The position numbers and the translations under genes were made by a program. Of a stretch of 6,837 bases of DNA, positions 1 to 6,837 are shown one piece after another. Source of the DNA: Glacieibacterium sp038211965 (GTDB lineage: Bacteria; Pseudomonadota; Alphaproteobacteria; Sphingomonadales; Sphingomonadaceae); NCBI GenBank assembly GCA_038211965.1, contig JBBQVB010000126.1, forward strand, positions 1 through 6,837. The letters run 5' to 3'. Every line of letters starts with the position of its first letter. Position 1 is the stretch's first letter. Under the pieces are notes generated by a model that ran no database searches, was not told the origin of the DNA, and saw nothing but the letters and a program-made list of their open reading frames with translations.

Positions 1-30
1 CAGGCTGTCACCGTACGACCTTGTCCTCAC

Positions 31-53
31 GGCGCGCTAGTTCCCTGCGCGCC
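31..53. repeat. perfect 7-bp inverted repeat (stem-loop)
   Basis: GGCGCGC at 31-37 is the exact reverse complement of GCGCGCC at 47-53, with a 9-nt loop. The all-G/C stem would be stable in RNA. It is not followed by a run of T, so it is not a canonical intrinsic terminator. It could still mark the end of an upstream transcript or be part of the nuo leader. Chance occurrence in G+C-rich DNA is also possible. Confidence 0.4.
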
Positions 54-265
54 CATGCCGTCGTCGTCGTCGGCGTCACGGGTTAGCGCACCCTTTACCA
101 CCGCTGAGCGCTATCCAAAGGCGTCGCACTCATGGAGCGTAACTAACCGATACGGTGATATTTGTCAAGCCCCGTCGTGGGCGCGGGGACGCCATGCCGC
201 GCTGCACCAACCTTGCTTCGCCGCGCCGCCGCGCCTAGAAGCGCCGCCTGTCGCCACGCCTACGC

Positions 266-270
266 AAAGG
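266..270 (+). promoter_or_regulatory. ribosome binding site deciding the nuoA start
   Basis: AAAGG lies 7 nt before GTG at 278. The alternative in-frame TTG at 272 would leave only 1 nt after the AAAGG, which is too close. The site therefore favours GTG 278 as the nuoA start. Confidence 0.6.
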
Positions 271-277
271 CTTGCTC

Positions 278-667
278 GTGCCCGCCCCGTTACCGACAAT
301 AGCCGCCGAATATCTGCCCGTGCTGCTGTTCATCGGCGTCGGCATCGTCTTCTCGCTGATCTTCGTCGGCGCGCCGGTGCTGATCTCGGGGCTGACCGGC
401 ACCGCCAAGCCCGATGTCGCCAAGCTCAGCGAGTATGAGAGCGGCTTTCCGGCGTTCTCCGACAGCCGCGCGCAGTTCGACGTGCGCTTCTACCTCGTCG
501 CGATCCTGTTCATCGTCTTCGATCTCGAGGCGGCGTTCCTGTTCCCCTGGGCGGTCAGCCTGCACTGGACTCAGGCTGCGGGGTGGTGGGCGATGATGGA
601 ATTTCTGGCCGAACTCGCGCTGGGCCTCGTTTACGCGTGGAAGATCGGCGCACTGGACTGGGAATGA
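278..667 (+). CDS. nuoA: NADH-quinone oxidoreductase subunit A
   Basis: Small membrane subunit of complex I (equivalent to mitochondrial ND3), next to the quinone-channel entrance. The 129-residue protein shows three hydrophobic segments at about residues 13-36, 71-93 and 103-121. Between the first two lies the conserved loop KLSEYESGFPAF (49-60). The second helix carries the family acidic pair in FDLEA (D82, E84), and the end GALDW is typical. I chose GTG 278 over the in-frame TTG 272 because AAAGG (266-270) is well spaced only for the GTG. The stop overlaps the nuoB ATG (ATGA), so translation is probably coupled. One point of note: the loop has Ser55 where ND3 and, as I recall, many alphaproteobacterial NuoA proteins have Cys (YECGF); E. 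coli NuoA also has Ser there. Family assignment is secure; the exact start is slightly less so. Confidence 0.95.
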   Translation: MPAPLPTIAAEYLPVLLFIGVGIVFSLIFVGAPVLISGLTGTAKPDVAKLSEYESGFPAFSDSRAQFDVRFYLVAILFIVFDLEAAFLFPWAVSLHWTQAAGWWAMMEFLAELALGLVYAWKIGALDWE

Positions 668-1248
668 ACACGCAGGACCTCCTCACCGAAGAGCAGCAGG
701 CGCGCGTGCTCGGCGACAGCCCGGCGTCGGCGCTGACGGTGCCCGCGGGCCTGCGCGACGGCTTCCTCACCGACATCTCGAAGGAGATGGATGACAAGGG
801 CTTTCTCGTCACCTCGACCGAGGACCTGTTCCACTGGGCGCGCACCGGCTCGATGTGGTGGATGACCTTCGGCCTCGCCTGCTGCGCGGTCGAGATGATG
901 CACACGTCGATGGCGCGCTACGACGTCGAGCGCTTCGGCTTCGCGCCGCGCGCCAGCCCCCGCCAGTCCGATGTGATGATCGTCGCGGGGACGCTGTGCA
1001 ACAAGATGGCGCCCGCGATGCGCCGCGTCTACGACCAGATGGCCGAGCCGCGCTACGTCATCTCGATGGGCAGCTGCGCCAACGGCGGCGGCTATTACCA
1101 TTATAGCTACAGCGTCGTGCGCGGCTGCGACCGTATCGTGCCCGTCGACATCTATGTCCCCGGCTGCCCGCCGACCGCCGAGGCGTTGCTGTATGGGATT
1201 CTCGCGCTGCAGCGGAAGATCCGGCGCGTCGGGACATTCGAGCGATGA
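664..1248 (+). CDS. nuoB: NADH-quinone oxidoreductase subunit B
   Basis: Peripheral subunit (PSST/Nqo6 homologue) carrying the terminal [4Fe-4S] cluster N2, which passes electrons to quinone at the interface with NuoD. The protein is 194 residues. The four N2 ligands are visible: the adjacent pair C73-C74 in GLACCAVEMM, C138 in MGSCANGGG and C168 in VPGCPPT. The R-F-G-F-A-P-R-A-S-P-R-Q-S-D stretch after the tandem cysteines is also characteristic. The ATG at 664 overlaps the nuoA stop. The reading frame runs further upstream into nuoA, but the residues there do not resemble NuoB, and NTQDLLTEEQQ makes a plausible variable N-terminus. There is no strong SD, so translation is likely coupled to nuoA. 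The gene is intact. Confidence 0.97.
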   Translation: MNTQDLLTEEQQARVLGDSPASALTVPAGLRDGFLTDISKEMDDKGFLVTSTEDLFHWARTGSMWWMTFGLACCAVEMMHTSMARYDVERFGFAPRASPRQSDVMIVAGTLCNKMAPAMRRVYDQMAEPRYVISMGSCANGGGYYHYSYSVVRGCDRIVPVDIYVPGCPPTAEALLYGILALQRKIRRVGTFER

Positions 1249-1859
1249 GCGCCCACTGGCCGCATACCAAGCCCGACGACGGCGTTGCGGACCTGTGCCG
1301 CGCGAAGTTCGGCGAAATGCTCCTGTCCGCCGAGACCCACGTCGGCGAACTGACGCTGACCATCGCGCGCCATGCGTTGCTGGCCGTTGCTAAGGGCCTG
1401 CGCGACGACCCTGAACTGAGCTTCGAGCAGCTGATCGACATCGCGGGCGTCGACTACCCCGATCGCCCCGAGCGCTTCGAGGTCGTCTACCAATTCCTGT
1501 CGCTGACCAAAAACCGCCGTATCCGCGTCAGACTGGCGACCGACGACGTTCGCCCGGTCGCCTCGCTGACCGGTCTGTGGCAGGTCGCCAACTGGTGGGA
1601 GCGCGAGGTTTACGATCTCTACGGCGTGCTGTTCGAGGGTCACCCCGACCTGCGCCGCATCCTCACCGACTACGGCTTCACCGGCCACCCGTTCCGCAAG
1701 GATTTCCCCCTGACCGGCCACGTCGAGCTGCGCTACTCCGAGGAGCACAAGCGCGTCGTCTATGAGCCGGTCAAGCTGGCGCAGGACTTCCGCAGCTTCG
1801 ATTTCCTCTCCCCGTGGGAGGGCACCGACTATGTCCTGCCCGGCGACGAGAAGGCCTGA
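1245..1859 (+). CDS. nuoC: NADH-quinone oxidoreductase subunit C
   Basis: Peripheral 30-kDa subunit (Nqo5 homologue) of the connecting module, which has no cofactor and supports NuoB and NuoD. The protein is 204 residues. The family signature runs from about residue 117 to 158: WEREVYDLYGVLFEGHPDLR, then RILTDYGFTGHPFRKDFPLTG. It continues with VELRYSEEHKRVVYEPV and the end motif FDFLSPWEG. It starts at the ATG overlapping the nuoB stop (ATGA). A GGGA at 1231-1234 is a weak SD at 10 nt. NuoC is separate from NuoD here, unlike the fused NuoCD of E. coli, as is usual in alphaproteobacteria. The gene is intact, and the 4-nt spacing to nuoD fits one operon. Confidence 0.96.
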   Translation: MSAHWPHTKPDDGVADLCRAKFGEMLLSAETHVGELTLTIARHALLAVAKGLRDDPELSFEQLIDIAGVDYPDRPERFEVVYQFLSLTKNRRIRVRLATDDVRPVASLTGLWQVANWWEREVYDLYGVLFEGHPDLRRILTDYGFTGHPFRKDFPLTGHVELRYSEEHKRVVYEPVKLAQDFRSFDFLSPWEGTDYVLPGDEKA

Positions 1860-1863
1860 ACCG

Positions 1864-3090
1864 ATGGTCGACGTCAGCATCGAGGTCCGCGCCGCGACCG
1901 CCGGAACCCCCGCGGCCGGGGTCGAGGACATCCAGAACTATCTGATCAACTTCGGCCCGCAGCACCCCGCCGCGCACGGCGTGCTGCGCCTCGTCATGGA
2001 ATTGGACGGCGAGGTCATCGAGCGCTGCGACCCGCATATCGGCCTGCTCCACCGCGGTACCGAAAAGCTGTGCGAATACAAGACGTACCTCCAGGCGCTG
2101 CCGTACATGGACCGCCTCGACTACGTCAGCCCGATGTGCATGGAGCATTCGTACGTGCTCGCCATCGAGAAGCTGGCGAACATCGCCGTGCCGATTCGCG
2201 CGCAGTATATCCGCGTGCTGTTCGCCGAGATCACGCGCGTCCTCAACCACATCATGAACGTCTGCAGCCACGCCAACGACGTCGGCGCGATCACCCCGCT
2301 GCTGTGGCTGTTCGAGGAGCGCGAGCATCTGATGGGGTTCTACGAGCGCGTCTCGGGGGCGCGCATGCACGCGGCGTATTTCCGCCCCGGCGGGGTGCAT
2401 CAGGACCTGCCTGCCGGACTGCTCGAAGACATCGACGCGTGGGCGGTCAAGTTCCCCAAAGTCCTCGGCGAGACGCAGCAGCTGATCGACAACCGCATCT
2501 TCAAGCAGCGCAACGTCGGCGTCGGCGCGATTTCGAAGACCGACGCGGTGGCGTGGGGCTTCTCGGGTCCGTGCCTGCGCGCCAGCGATGTGGCGTGGGA
2601 CCTGCGCCGCAGCCAGCCCTACGAAGTCTATGAAAAAATGGAGTTCGACGTCGTCACGGGCGTCCACGGCGACAGCTACGACCGCTTCATGGTGCGGATG
2701 GAGGAGATGCGCCAGTCGCTGCGCATCATCCGCCAGTGCGTGGCGCAGATGCCCGGCGGCCGCGTCGCGACCATCGACCGCAAGATCGCGCCGCCGTCGC
2801 GCACCGATATGAAGCAGTCGATGGAGGCGCTGATCCACCACTTCAAGCTCTACACCGAGGGCTTCCACGTTCCCGCCGGCGAGGCCTATGTCGCGACCGA
2901 AAGCCCCAAGGGCGAGTTCGGTGTCTATCTGGTCAGCGACGGCACCAACAAACCCTATCGCTGCCACTTCCGCGCGACGGGCTTCAGCCACCTTCAGGCG
3001 ATGGACTTCCTGTGCAAGGGCCACATGCTGGCCGACGCGCCGGCGATCTTGGGGTCGCTGGACATCGTGTTCGGGGAGGTCGACCGGTGA
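1864..3090 (+). CDS. nuoD: NADH-quinone oxidoreductase subunit D
   Basis: 49-kDa subunit (Nqo4 homologue), evolutionarily related to NiFe-hydrogenase large subunits. With NuoB it forms the quinone-reducing pocket. The protein is 408 residues, a normal length. The N-terminal quinone-site motif INFGPQHPAAHGVLRLVMEL begins near residue 28. By alignment to the family, H38 and Y87 (in DRLDYVSPM) correspond to the known quinone-contact His and Tyr. Other conserved blocks include HIGLLHRGTEKL, AEITRVLNHI, ARMHAAYFRPGG and the C-terminal end FGEVDR. The start ATG has GAGAAGG (1848-1854) 9 nt upstream, so the longer frame reaching back into nuoC is rejected. The stop overlaps a GTG in another frame (see the mini-ORF entry). 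The gene is intact, with no frame disturbance. Confidence 0.97.
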   Translation: MVDVSIEVRAATAGTPAAGVEDIQNYLINFGPQHPAAHGVLRLVMELDGEVIERCDPHIGLLHRGTEKLCEYKTYLQALPYMDRLDYVSPMCMEHSYVLAIEKLANIAVPIRAQYIRVLFAEITRVLNHIMNVCSHANDVGAITPLLWLFEEREHLMGFYERVSGARMHAAYFRPGGVHQDLPAGLLEDIDAWAVKFPKVLGETQQLIDNRIFKQRNVGVGAISKTDAVAWGFSGPCLRASDVAWDLRRSQPYEVYEKMEFDVVTGVHGDSYDRFMVRMEEMRQSLRIIRQCVAQMPGGRVATIDRKIAPPSRTDMKQSMEALIHHFKLYTEGFHVPAGEAYVATESPKGEFGVYLVSDGTNKPYRCHFRATGFSHLQAMDFLCKGHMLADAPAILGSLDIVFGEVDR

Positions 3091-3115
3091 AGCCAGTTCA
3101 ACTCGCAGTTATACT
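3087..3115 (+). promoter_or_regulatory. weak candidate internal promoter before nuoE
   Basis: TATACT at 3110-3115 matches five of six bases of the -10 consensus. GTGAAG at 3087-3092, 17 nt upstream, matches only three of six of the -35. It lies in the one gap inside the operon and in locally A/T-richer DNA. Transcription from here would give nuoE, nuoF, the two embedded genes and nuoG separately from nuoA-D. The -35 is poor and chance is a fair alternative. Confidence 0.2.
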
Positions 3116-3149
3116 TGCGGCTTCGCGCGTTGGGGCGCCGACGGAATGA
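3087..3149 (+). CDS. possible 20-codon mini-ORF linking nuoD to nuoE
   Basis: A GTG at 3087 overlaps the nuoD stop (GTGA), and its frame closes with a TGA overlapping the nuoE ATG (ATGA). An SD-like GGGGAGG (3073-3079) lies 7 nt before the GTG. Translation would give a 20-residue peptide, VKPVQLAVILAAS then RVGAPTE, with a hydrophobic core. This arrangement would let ribosomes pass from nuoD to nuoE, whose own SD is poor. Against it: the GGGGAGG encodes the conserved Gly-Glu-Val at the NuoD C-terminus, so it is constrained for another reason. Only 10 of the 20 codons end in G or C, unlike the strong G/C bias of the nuo genes. It may be translated without the peptide mattering, or not at all. 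I recognise no family. Confidence 0.25.
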   Translation: MKPVQLAVILAASRVGAPTE

Positions 3150-3788
3150 CCACCGGTACCTACAACACGACGCTTGAAGCGCGCGCTGCGAAGCCGCCGC
3201 GCGCGTTCAGCGATTTCGCTTGGACGCCTGAGAACGCTGCCGAGGCCGCGCGGATTGTCGCCCTCTACCCCTCGGGCCGCGCCGCGTCGGCGATCATGCC
3301 GCTGCTGTGGCTGGCGCAGGGGCAGATGGGCGCGGCGACGGGGTCGGCGTGGCTGCCGGTGCCAGTGATCGAGTATGTCGCGGCGCAGATCGGCATGCCG
3401 TACATGCGCGCCTACGAGGTCGCGACCTTCTATACGATGTATAATCTCAAGCCCGTCGGGCGCTATCTCGTGCAGGTCTGCGGGACGACGCCGTGTCAGC
3501 TGCGCGGCTCCGACGACGTGATGAAGGCGTGCAAGGACTTCGGGTTGGTCAAGGGCGGCAACACCGCCGACGGGCTGTTCACTTTGGCCGAGGTCGAATG
3601 CCTAGGCGCGTGCGCCAACGCGCCGATGGTGCAGATCAACGCCGACAATTACGAGGATTTGACGTACGACAGCATGACAGCGGTCCTCGCTGCGCTGGCC
3701 AATGGCGAGACGCCCACTCCGGGGTCGCAGATCGGGCGGCAGGCGAGTTGCCCCGAGGGCGGGCCGACGAGCTTGCTGGAGACCGCCG

Positions 3789-3796
<8 letters not shown>
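3146..3796 (+). CDS. nuoE: NADH-quinone oxidoreductase subunit E
   Basis: 24-kDa subunit (Nqo2 homologue) with a thioredoxin-like fold that binds the [2Fe-2S] cluster N1a in the NADH-oxidising module. The protein is 216 residues. The four ligands are visible as C112 and C117 in QVCGTTPCQLRG and C152 and C156 in VECLGACANAP. Upstream are family blocks such as ALYPSGRAASAIMPLLWLAQ and YEVATFYTMYNL. The C-terminal tail (about 186-216, with PTPGSQIGRQASCPEGG) extends beyond the E. coli length; as I recall it is common in alphaproteobacteria. The ATG at 3146 was chosen because the frame upstream lies inside nuoD and is unlike NuoE. Only a weak SD (CGGA) precedes it. Its 3' end overlaps nuoF by 8 bp. 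Confidence 0.96.
3778..3781 (+). promoter_or_regulatory. ribosome binding site deciding the nuoF GTG start
   Basis: GGAG lies inside the end of nuoE, 7 nt before GTG at 3789. No ATG in the nuoF frame gives a sensible N-terminus nearby, so this site supports the GTG start and the 8-bp overlap with nuoE. Confidence 0.6.
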
Positions 3797-5111
<1,315 letters not shown>

Positions 5112-5116
5112 GGGCG

Positions 5117-5719
5117 ATGCGGATTTTCGGTATTCTGGGTCTGGCGCTGACGGTTGCGGTACCGGCTGCCGCGACGCTGCCGCCCGGTGTCGTCGCGGTG
5201 CACGACTTCGGGCGCTGCATCGCGCCGCGCGCGCAGCGGCTGGCGACCAAGCTGCTGGCGACGCAGCCGGTGTCGAAGGCCGAGCGCGACGCATACCGCC
5301 ATCTCACCGACAACGGCGAACCGTGCCTGACCTTCGGGACGCTGGGCCAGCCGATGGTGCTGCTGCGTGGCGCGGTCGCCGAGGGGCTGCTCAGCGGGCC
5401 GCTCGCGGGGGCCGCGATGCACCCCGCCCCCGCGACGCCGGTCTTGACGACGGTCGATAGTTCGGTCGCTGAGGACTACCGGCGCAGCAACGAGGACAGC
5501 TATGGCTTCGCGCGCTGCGTCGCCATGGCGCAACCGTCGGGCGTCCGCACGCTGATCGCCGCCATTCCCGACAGCGCCGAAGAGCGCGCCGCGTTCGACG
5601 GCCTCAAGCCCGCGCTCGACCCCTGCCACACCGGCGTCCAGGGCATGCGCCTCGACCGCCCGACACTCCGCGCGTTGCTCGCGGAGGGCCTGTACATGCT
5701 GACGGTGGTGTCACGCTGA
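5117..5719 (+). CDS. predicted exported protein with two copies of a two-cysteine module
   Basis: Not a complex I subunit, and I cannot name its function. The 200-residue protein starts with a likely Sec signal peptide (MRIFGILGLALTVAVPAAA), with probable cleavage after A19, so it should be periplasmic. The rest is two related modules at about 31-91 and 131-192. Both read F-x-R-C, 16 residues, P-x-S-x-x-E-R-x-A-x3-L, then P-C. Aligned residues F31/F131, C34/C134, P51/P151, S53/S153, E56/E156, L63/L163 and C70/C170 are exactly 100 apart. Each ends in a similar helix (LRGAVAEGLL and LRALLAEGLY). The cysteines could form one disulfide per module. I recall similar RC...AEGLY proteins of unknown function in sphingomonads, without certainty. 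GGAG 8 nt before the ATG supports the start. It lies 5 nt after nuoF and overlaps the next gene by 1 nt, so it is co-transcribed. Confidence 0.85.
   Translation: MRIFGILGLALTVAVPAAATLPPGVVAVHDFGRCIAPRAQRLATKLLATQPVSKAERDAYRHLTDNGEPCLTFGTLGQPMVLLRGAVAEGLLSGPLAGAAMHPAPATPVLTTVDSSVAEDYRRSNEDSYGFARCVAMAQPSGVRTLIAAIPDSAEERAAFDGLKPALDPCHTGVQGMRLDRPTLRALLAEGLYMLTVVSR
5207..5692 (+). repeat. internal protein-level duplication (two modules)
   Basis: Codons for residues 31-91 (5207-5389) and 131-192 (5507-5692) encode the two related modules of the exported protein. Spacing is 100 residues from the first Phe to the second Cys of each copy, shifting to 101 by the final LR...AEGL segment. The similarity is clear in protein but not obvious in DNA, so the duplication is probably old. 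A linker rich in Pro and Ala (about 94-125) joins them. Confidence 0.75.
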
Positions 5720-6126
5720 TGGGGATTATCCTGGCCGACATCGAACTTGCGAACGCGCGGCAGGACGATCTGCTGCCGATGACCGTGAACGCGTTGGTGG
5801 ACAGCGGGGCAGTCCACCTGTGTATCCCGCAGCATGTCGCCAATCAGCTTCGGCTGCCGGTGCTCGACCGTCGCGAGGTCACGGTCGCCAGCGGGGCCTC
5901 GCAGATGGTCGACTATGTCGGACCGATAAAGGTTCGTTTTGCCAATCGTCAGTGCTTGGTCGGCGCGCTCGTCCTTGGCGACCAGGCATTGCTCGGCGCG
6001 ATACCGATGGAGGACATGGACCTGGTGATCAGCCCGTCGCGGCAGACGGTGACGGTCAATCCCAAAAATCCCAACATTGCCGCATCCGTGGCGATGGGCG
6101 TACGTCTCGCGAAACGAGAAACCTGA
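5719..6126 (+). CDS. retropepsin-like (clan AA) aspartic protease family protein
   Basis: The 135-residue protein has no signal peptide or membrane segment, so it is probably cytosolic. The catalytic-type motif ALVDSGAVHLCIP places D28-S29-G30 in the usual position. The C-terminal block VLGDQALLGAIPMEDMDLVI, followed by a VNP-x-x-P segment, is typical of small bacterial clan AA aspartic proteases. With one DSG per chain, the active form would be a homodimer, as in retropepsins. Substrate and role are unknown, and a non-proteolytic role is possible. It begins in a TGATG overlap with the exported-protein gene and ends in a TGATG overlap with nuoG, with only weak SD sequences at either start. 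A hand count of 5761-6120 gives 136 A/T in 360 bases (62% G+C), against 67% in nuoF 4621-4860. This hints at later acquisition. Confidence 0.85.
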   Translation: MGIILADIELANARQDDLLPMTVNALVDSGAVHLCIPQHVANQLRLPVLDRREVTVASGASQMVDYVGPIKVRFANRQCLVGALVLGDQALLGAIPMEDMDLVISPSRQTVTVNPKNPNIAASVAMGVRLAKRET

Positions 6127-6837
6127 TGCCCAAGTTAACCGTCGACGGGATCGAGGTCGAAGTCCCCGCCGGGGCCACCGTCCTCCAGGCCTGCGAGGCT
6201 GCCGGGGCTGAAATCCCGCGGTTCTGCTACCACGAACGCCTGAGCATCGCGGGCAACTGCCGGATGTGCCTCGTCGAGATCGACAAGTCGCCCAAGCCTG
6301 TCGCGTCGTGCGCGATGCCCGCCGCCGACGGTCAGGTCGTCCATACCGTGACGCCCAAGGTCAAGAAGGCGCGCGAGGGGGTGATGGAGTTCCTCCTCAT
6401 CAACCATCCCCTCGACTGCCCGATCTGCGACCAGGGCGGCGAGTGCGACCTGCAGGACCAGAGCCTCAACTACGGCAAGGGCCACACGCGCTACCACGAG
6501 AACAAGCGCGCGGTGACCGAGAAATACATGGGGCCGCTGATCAAGACGGTGATGACGCGCTGCATCCACTGCACGCGCTGCATCCGCTTCGCCGAGGAAG
6601 TCGCCGGCGTCGAGGAGATCGGCGCGACCGGGCGCGGCGAGAACATGCAGATTACGTCGTACCTCGAAGCGGCGGTGACGAGCGAACTCAGCGGCAACGT
6701 CATCGACCTGTGCCCGGTCGGCGCGCTGACCTCCAAGCCCTATGCGTTCGCGGCGCGTCCGTGGGAGCTGAAGCGGACGAGCAGCATCGACGTCATGGAC
6801 GCGGTCGGTACCAACATCACCGTCCACGCGCGCGGAC
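6126..6837 (+). CDS. nuoG: NADH-quinone oxidoreductase subunit G, 5' part (runs off the window)
   Basis: 75-kDa subunit (Nqo3 homologue), the Fe-S wire of the NADH module, related at its C-terminal part to molybdopterin oxidoreductases. The first 237 codons are present, out of roughly 670-690 expected. The ligands of three clusters are visible: N1b [2Fe-2S] C34, C45, C48 and C62; N5 [4Fe-4S] H94, C98, C101 and C107 in the HPLDCPICDQGGEC block; and N4 [4Fe-4S] C146, C149, C152 and C196. The extra N7 cluster found in E. coli and Thermus is absent: the matching stretch reads SSIDVMDAVGTN, with no cysteine. This is usual for alphaproteobacteria and mitochondria. The ATG overlaps the preceding TGA (TGATG), and the upstream SD is weak (GAGA near 6116-6119), so translation is probably coupled to the protease gene. 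Confidence 0.96.
   Translation, partial: MPKLTVDGIEVEVPAGATVLQACEAAGAEIPRFCYHERLSIAGNCRMCLVEIDKSPKPVASCAMPAADGQVVHTVTPKVKKAREGVMEFLLINHPLDCPICDQGGECDLQDQSLNYGKGHTRYHENKRAVTEKYMGPLIKTVMTRCIHCTRCIRFAEEVAGVEEIGATGRGENMQITSYLEAAVTSELSGNVIDLCPVGALTSKPYAFAARPWELKRTSSIDVMDAVGTNITVHARG

Larger units (their letters stand above)
1..277. other. upstream region of the nuo operon, no convincing gene
   Basis: I find no supported gene here. Reading frames run through it but have no recognisable protein and no Shine-Dalgarno (SD) sequence at a start. One frame is open from the window edge to a TAG at 84-86 and ends in Val-rich residues; it could be the tail of an upstream gene, but its codons look unlike the nuo genes. 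No tRNA cloverleaf or CCA end is visible. The stretch 137-168 is relatively A/T-rich and holds a short palindrome-like ACCG-ATA-CGGT (146-156), so the operon promoter or an operator may lie there. I could not pair a -35 and -10 at acceptable spacing. A second weak hairpin (CCCCG 170-174 with CGGGG 184-188) has no T-run. The leader ends in the nuoA ribosome binding site. Confidence 0.6.

Noticed and set aside
162..167. TTGTCA as a -35 element for the operon
   Set aside because: No acceptable -10 lies 16-18 nt downstream; that position is G/C-rich (inside GCGCGGGGAC).
170..188. CCCCG/CGGGG hairpin as a terminator
   Set aside because: It has only five pairs and a 9-nt loop, and no T-run follows.
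272..277. TTG at 272 as the nuoA start
   Set aside because: AAAGG at 266-270 would be only 1 nt away; GTG 278 has 7-nt spacing.
55..438. 127-codon + strand frame overlapping the nuoA start
   Set aside because: It has no SD, an Arg/Ala-rich translation, and its second half lies inside nuoA in another frame.
1771..3024. 417-codon open frame on the minus strand opposite nuoD
   Set aside because: It is a mirror of strongly G/C-biased nuoD codons. It has no recognisable domain, is rich in Asp/Ala/His/Arg in the way such shadows usually are, and nuoD is unmistakable.
6135..6827. 230-codon open frame on the minus strand opposite nuoG
   Set aside because: Same shadow effect. NuoG cluster ligands are all intact on the + strand, and the minus frame shows no family motif.
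6708..6837. Loss of N7 cysteines in NuoG as a defect
   Set aside because: Absence of N7 is normal in alphaproteobacterial and mitochondrial NuoG homologues, and the other three clusters have all their ligands.

Overview
The window is the front two-thirds of a bacterial NADH:quinone oxidoreductase (respiratory complex I, NDH-1) operon, all on the + strand. It carries nuoA, nuoB, nuoC, nuoD, nuoE, nuoF and the first 237 codons of nuoG. Subunit style suggests an alphaproteobacterium, most likely Sphingomonadales: NuoC and NuoD are separate, NuoE has a long Gly/Pro-rich tail, NuoA has the KLSEYxxGFPAF loop, NuoG lacks the N7 cluster ligands, and G+C is high (about 67% in a hand-counted part of nuoF). 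The lineage is inferred from remembered family features, not from a search.

Layout: 1-277 is upstream DNA with no convincing gene, holding a perfect 7-bp inverted repeat (31-53). nuoA (GTG start at 278), nuoB and nuoC overlap by ATGA junctions. nuoD follows after 4 nt. The nuoD-nuoE gap (3091-3145) is the only sizeable space inside the operon. It can be read either as a 20-codon GTG mini-ORF linked to both neighbours by start/stop overlaps, or as a weak internal promoter. nuoE and nuoF overlap by 8 bp.

Two genes that are not complex I subunits sit between nuoF and nuoG. The first (5117-5719) encodes a predicted exported 200-residue protein built from two copies of a roughly 60-residue two-cysteine module, spaced exactly 100 residues apart over most of their length. 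The second (5719-6126) encodes a 135-residue retropepsin-like (clan AA) aspartic protease with a DSG motif, and has lower G+C than the nuo DNA sampled. Both of its junctions are TGATG, so nuoG is probably translated by coupling from the protease gene.

How they work together: NuoE, NuoF and NuoG form the NADH-oxidising module (FMN and Fe-S clusters). NuoB, NuoC and NuoD form the quinone-reducing connecting module, and NuoA is the first membrane subunit. The remaining membrane subunits (nuoH-N) presumably lie downstream. The jobs of the two embedded genes are unknown. Their position makes co-expression with complex I likely, but nothing in the sequence proves a functional link.
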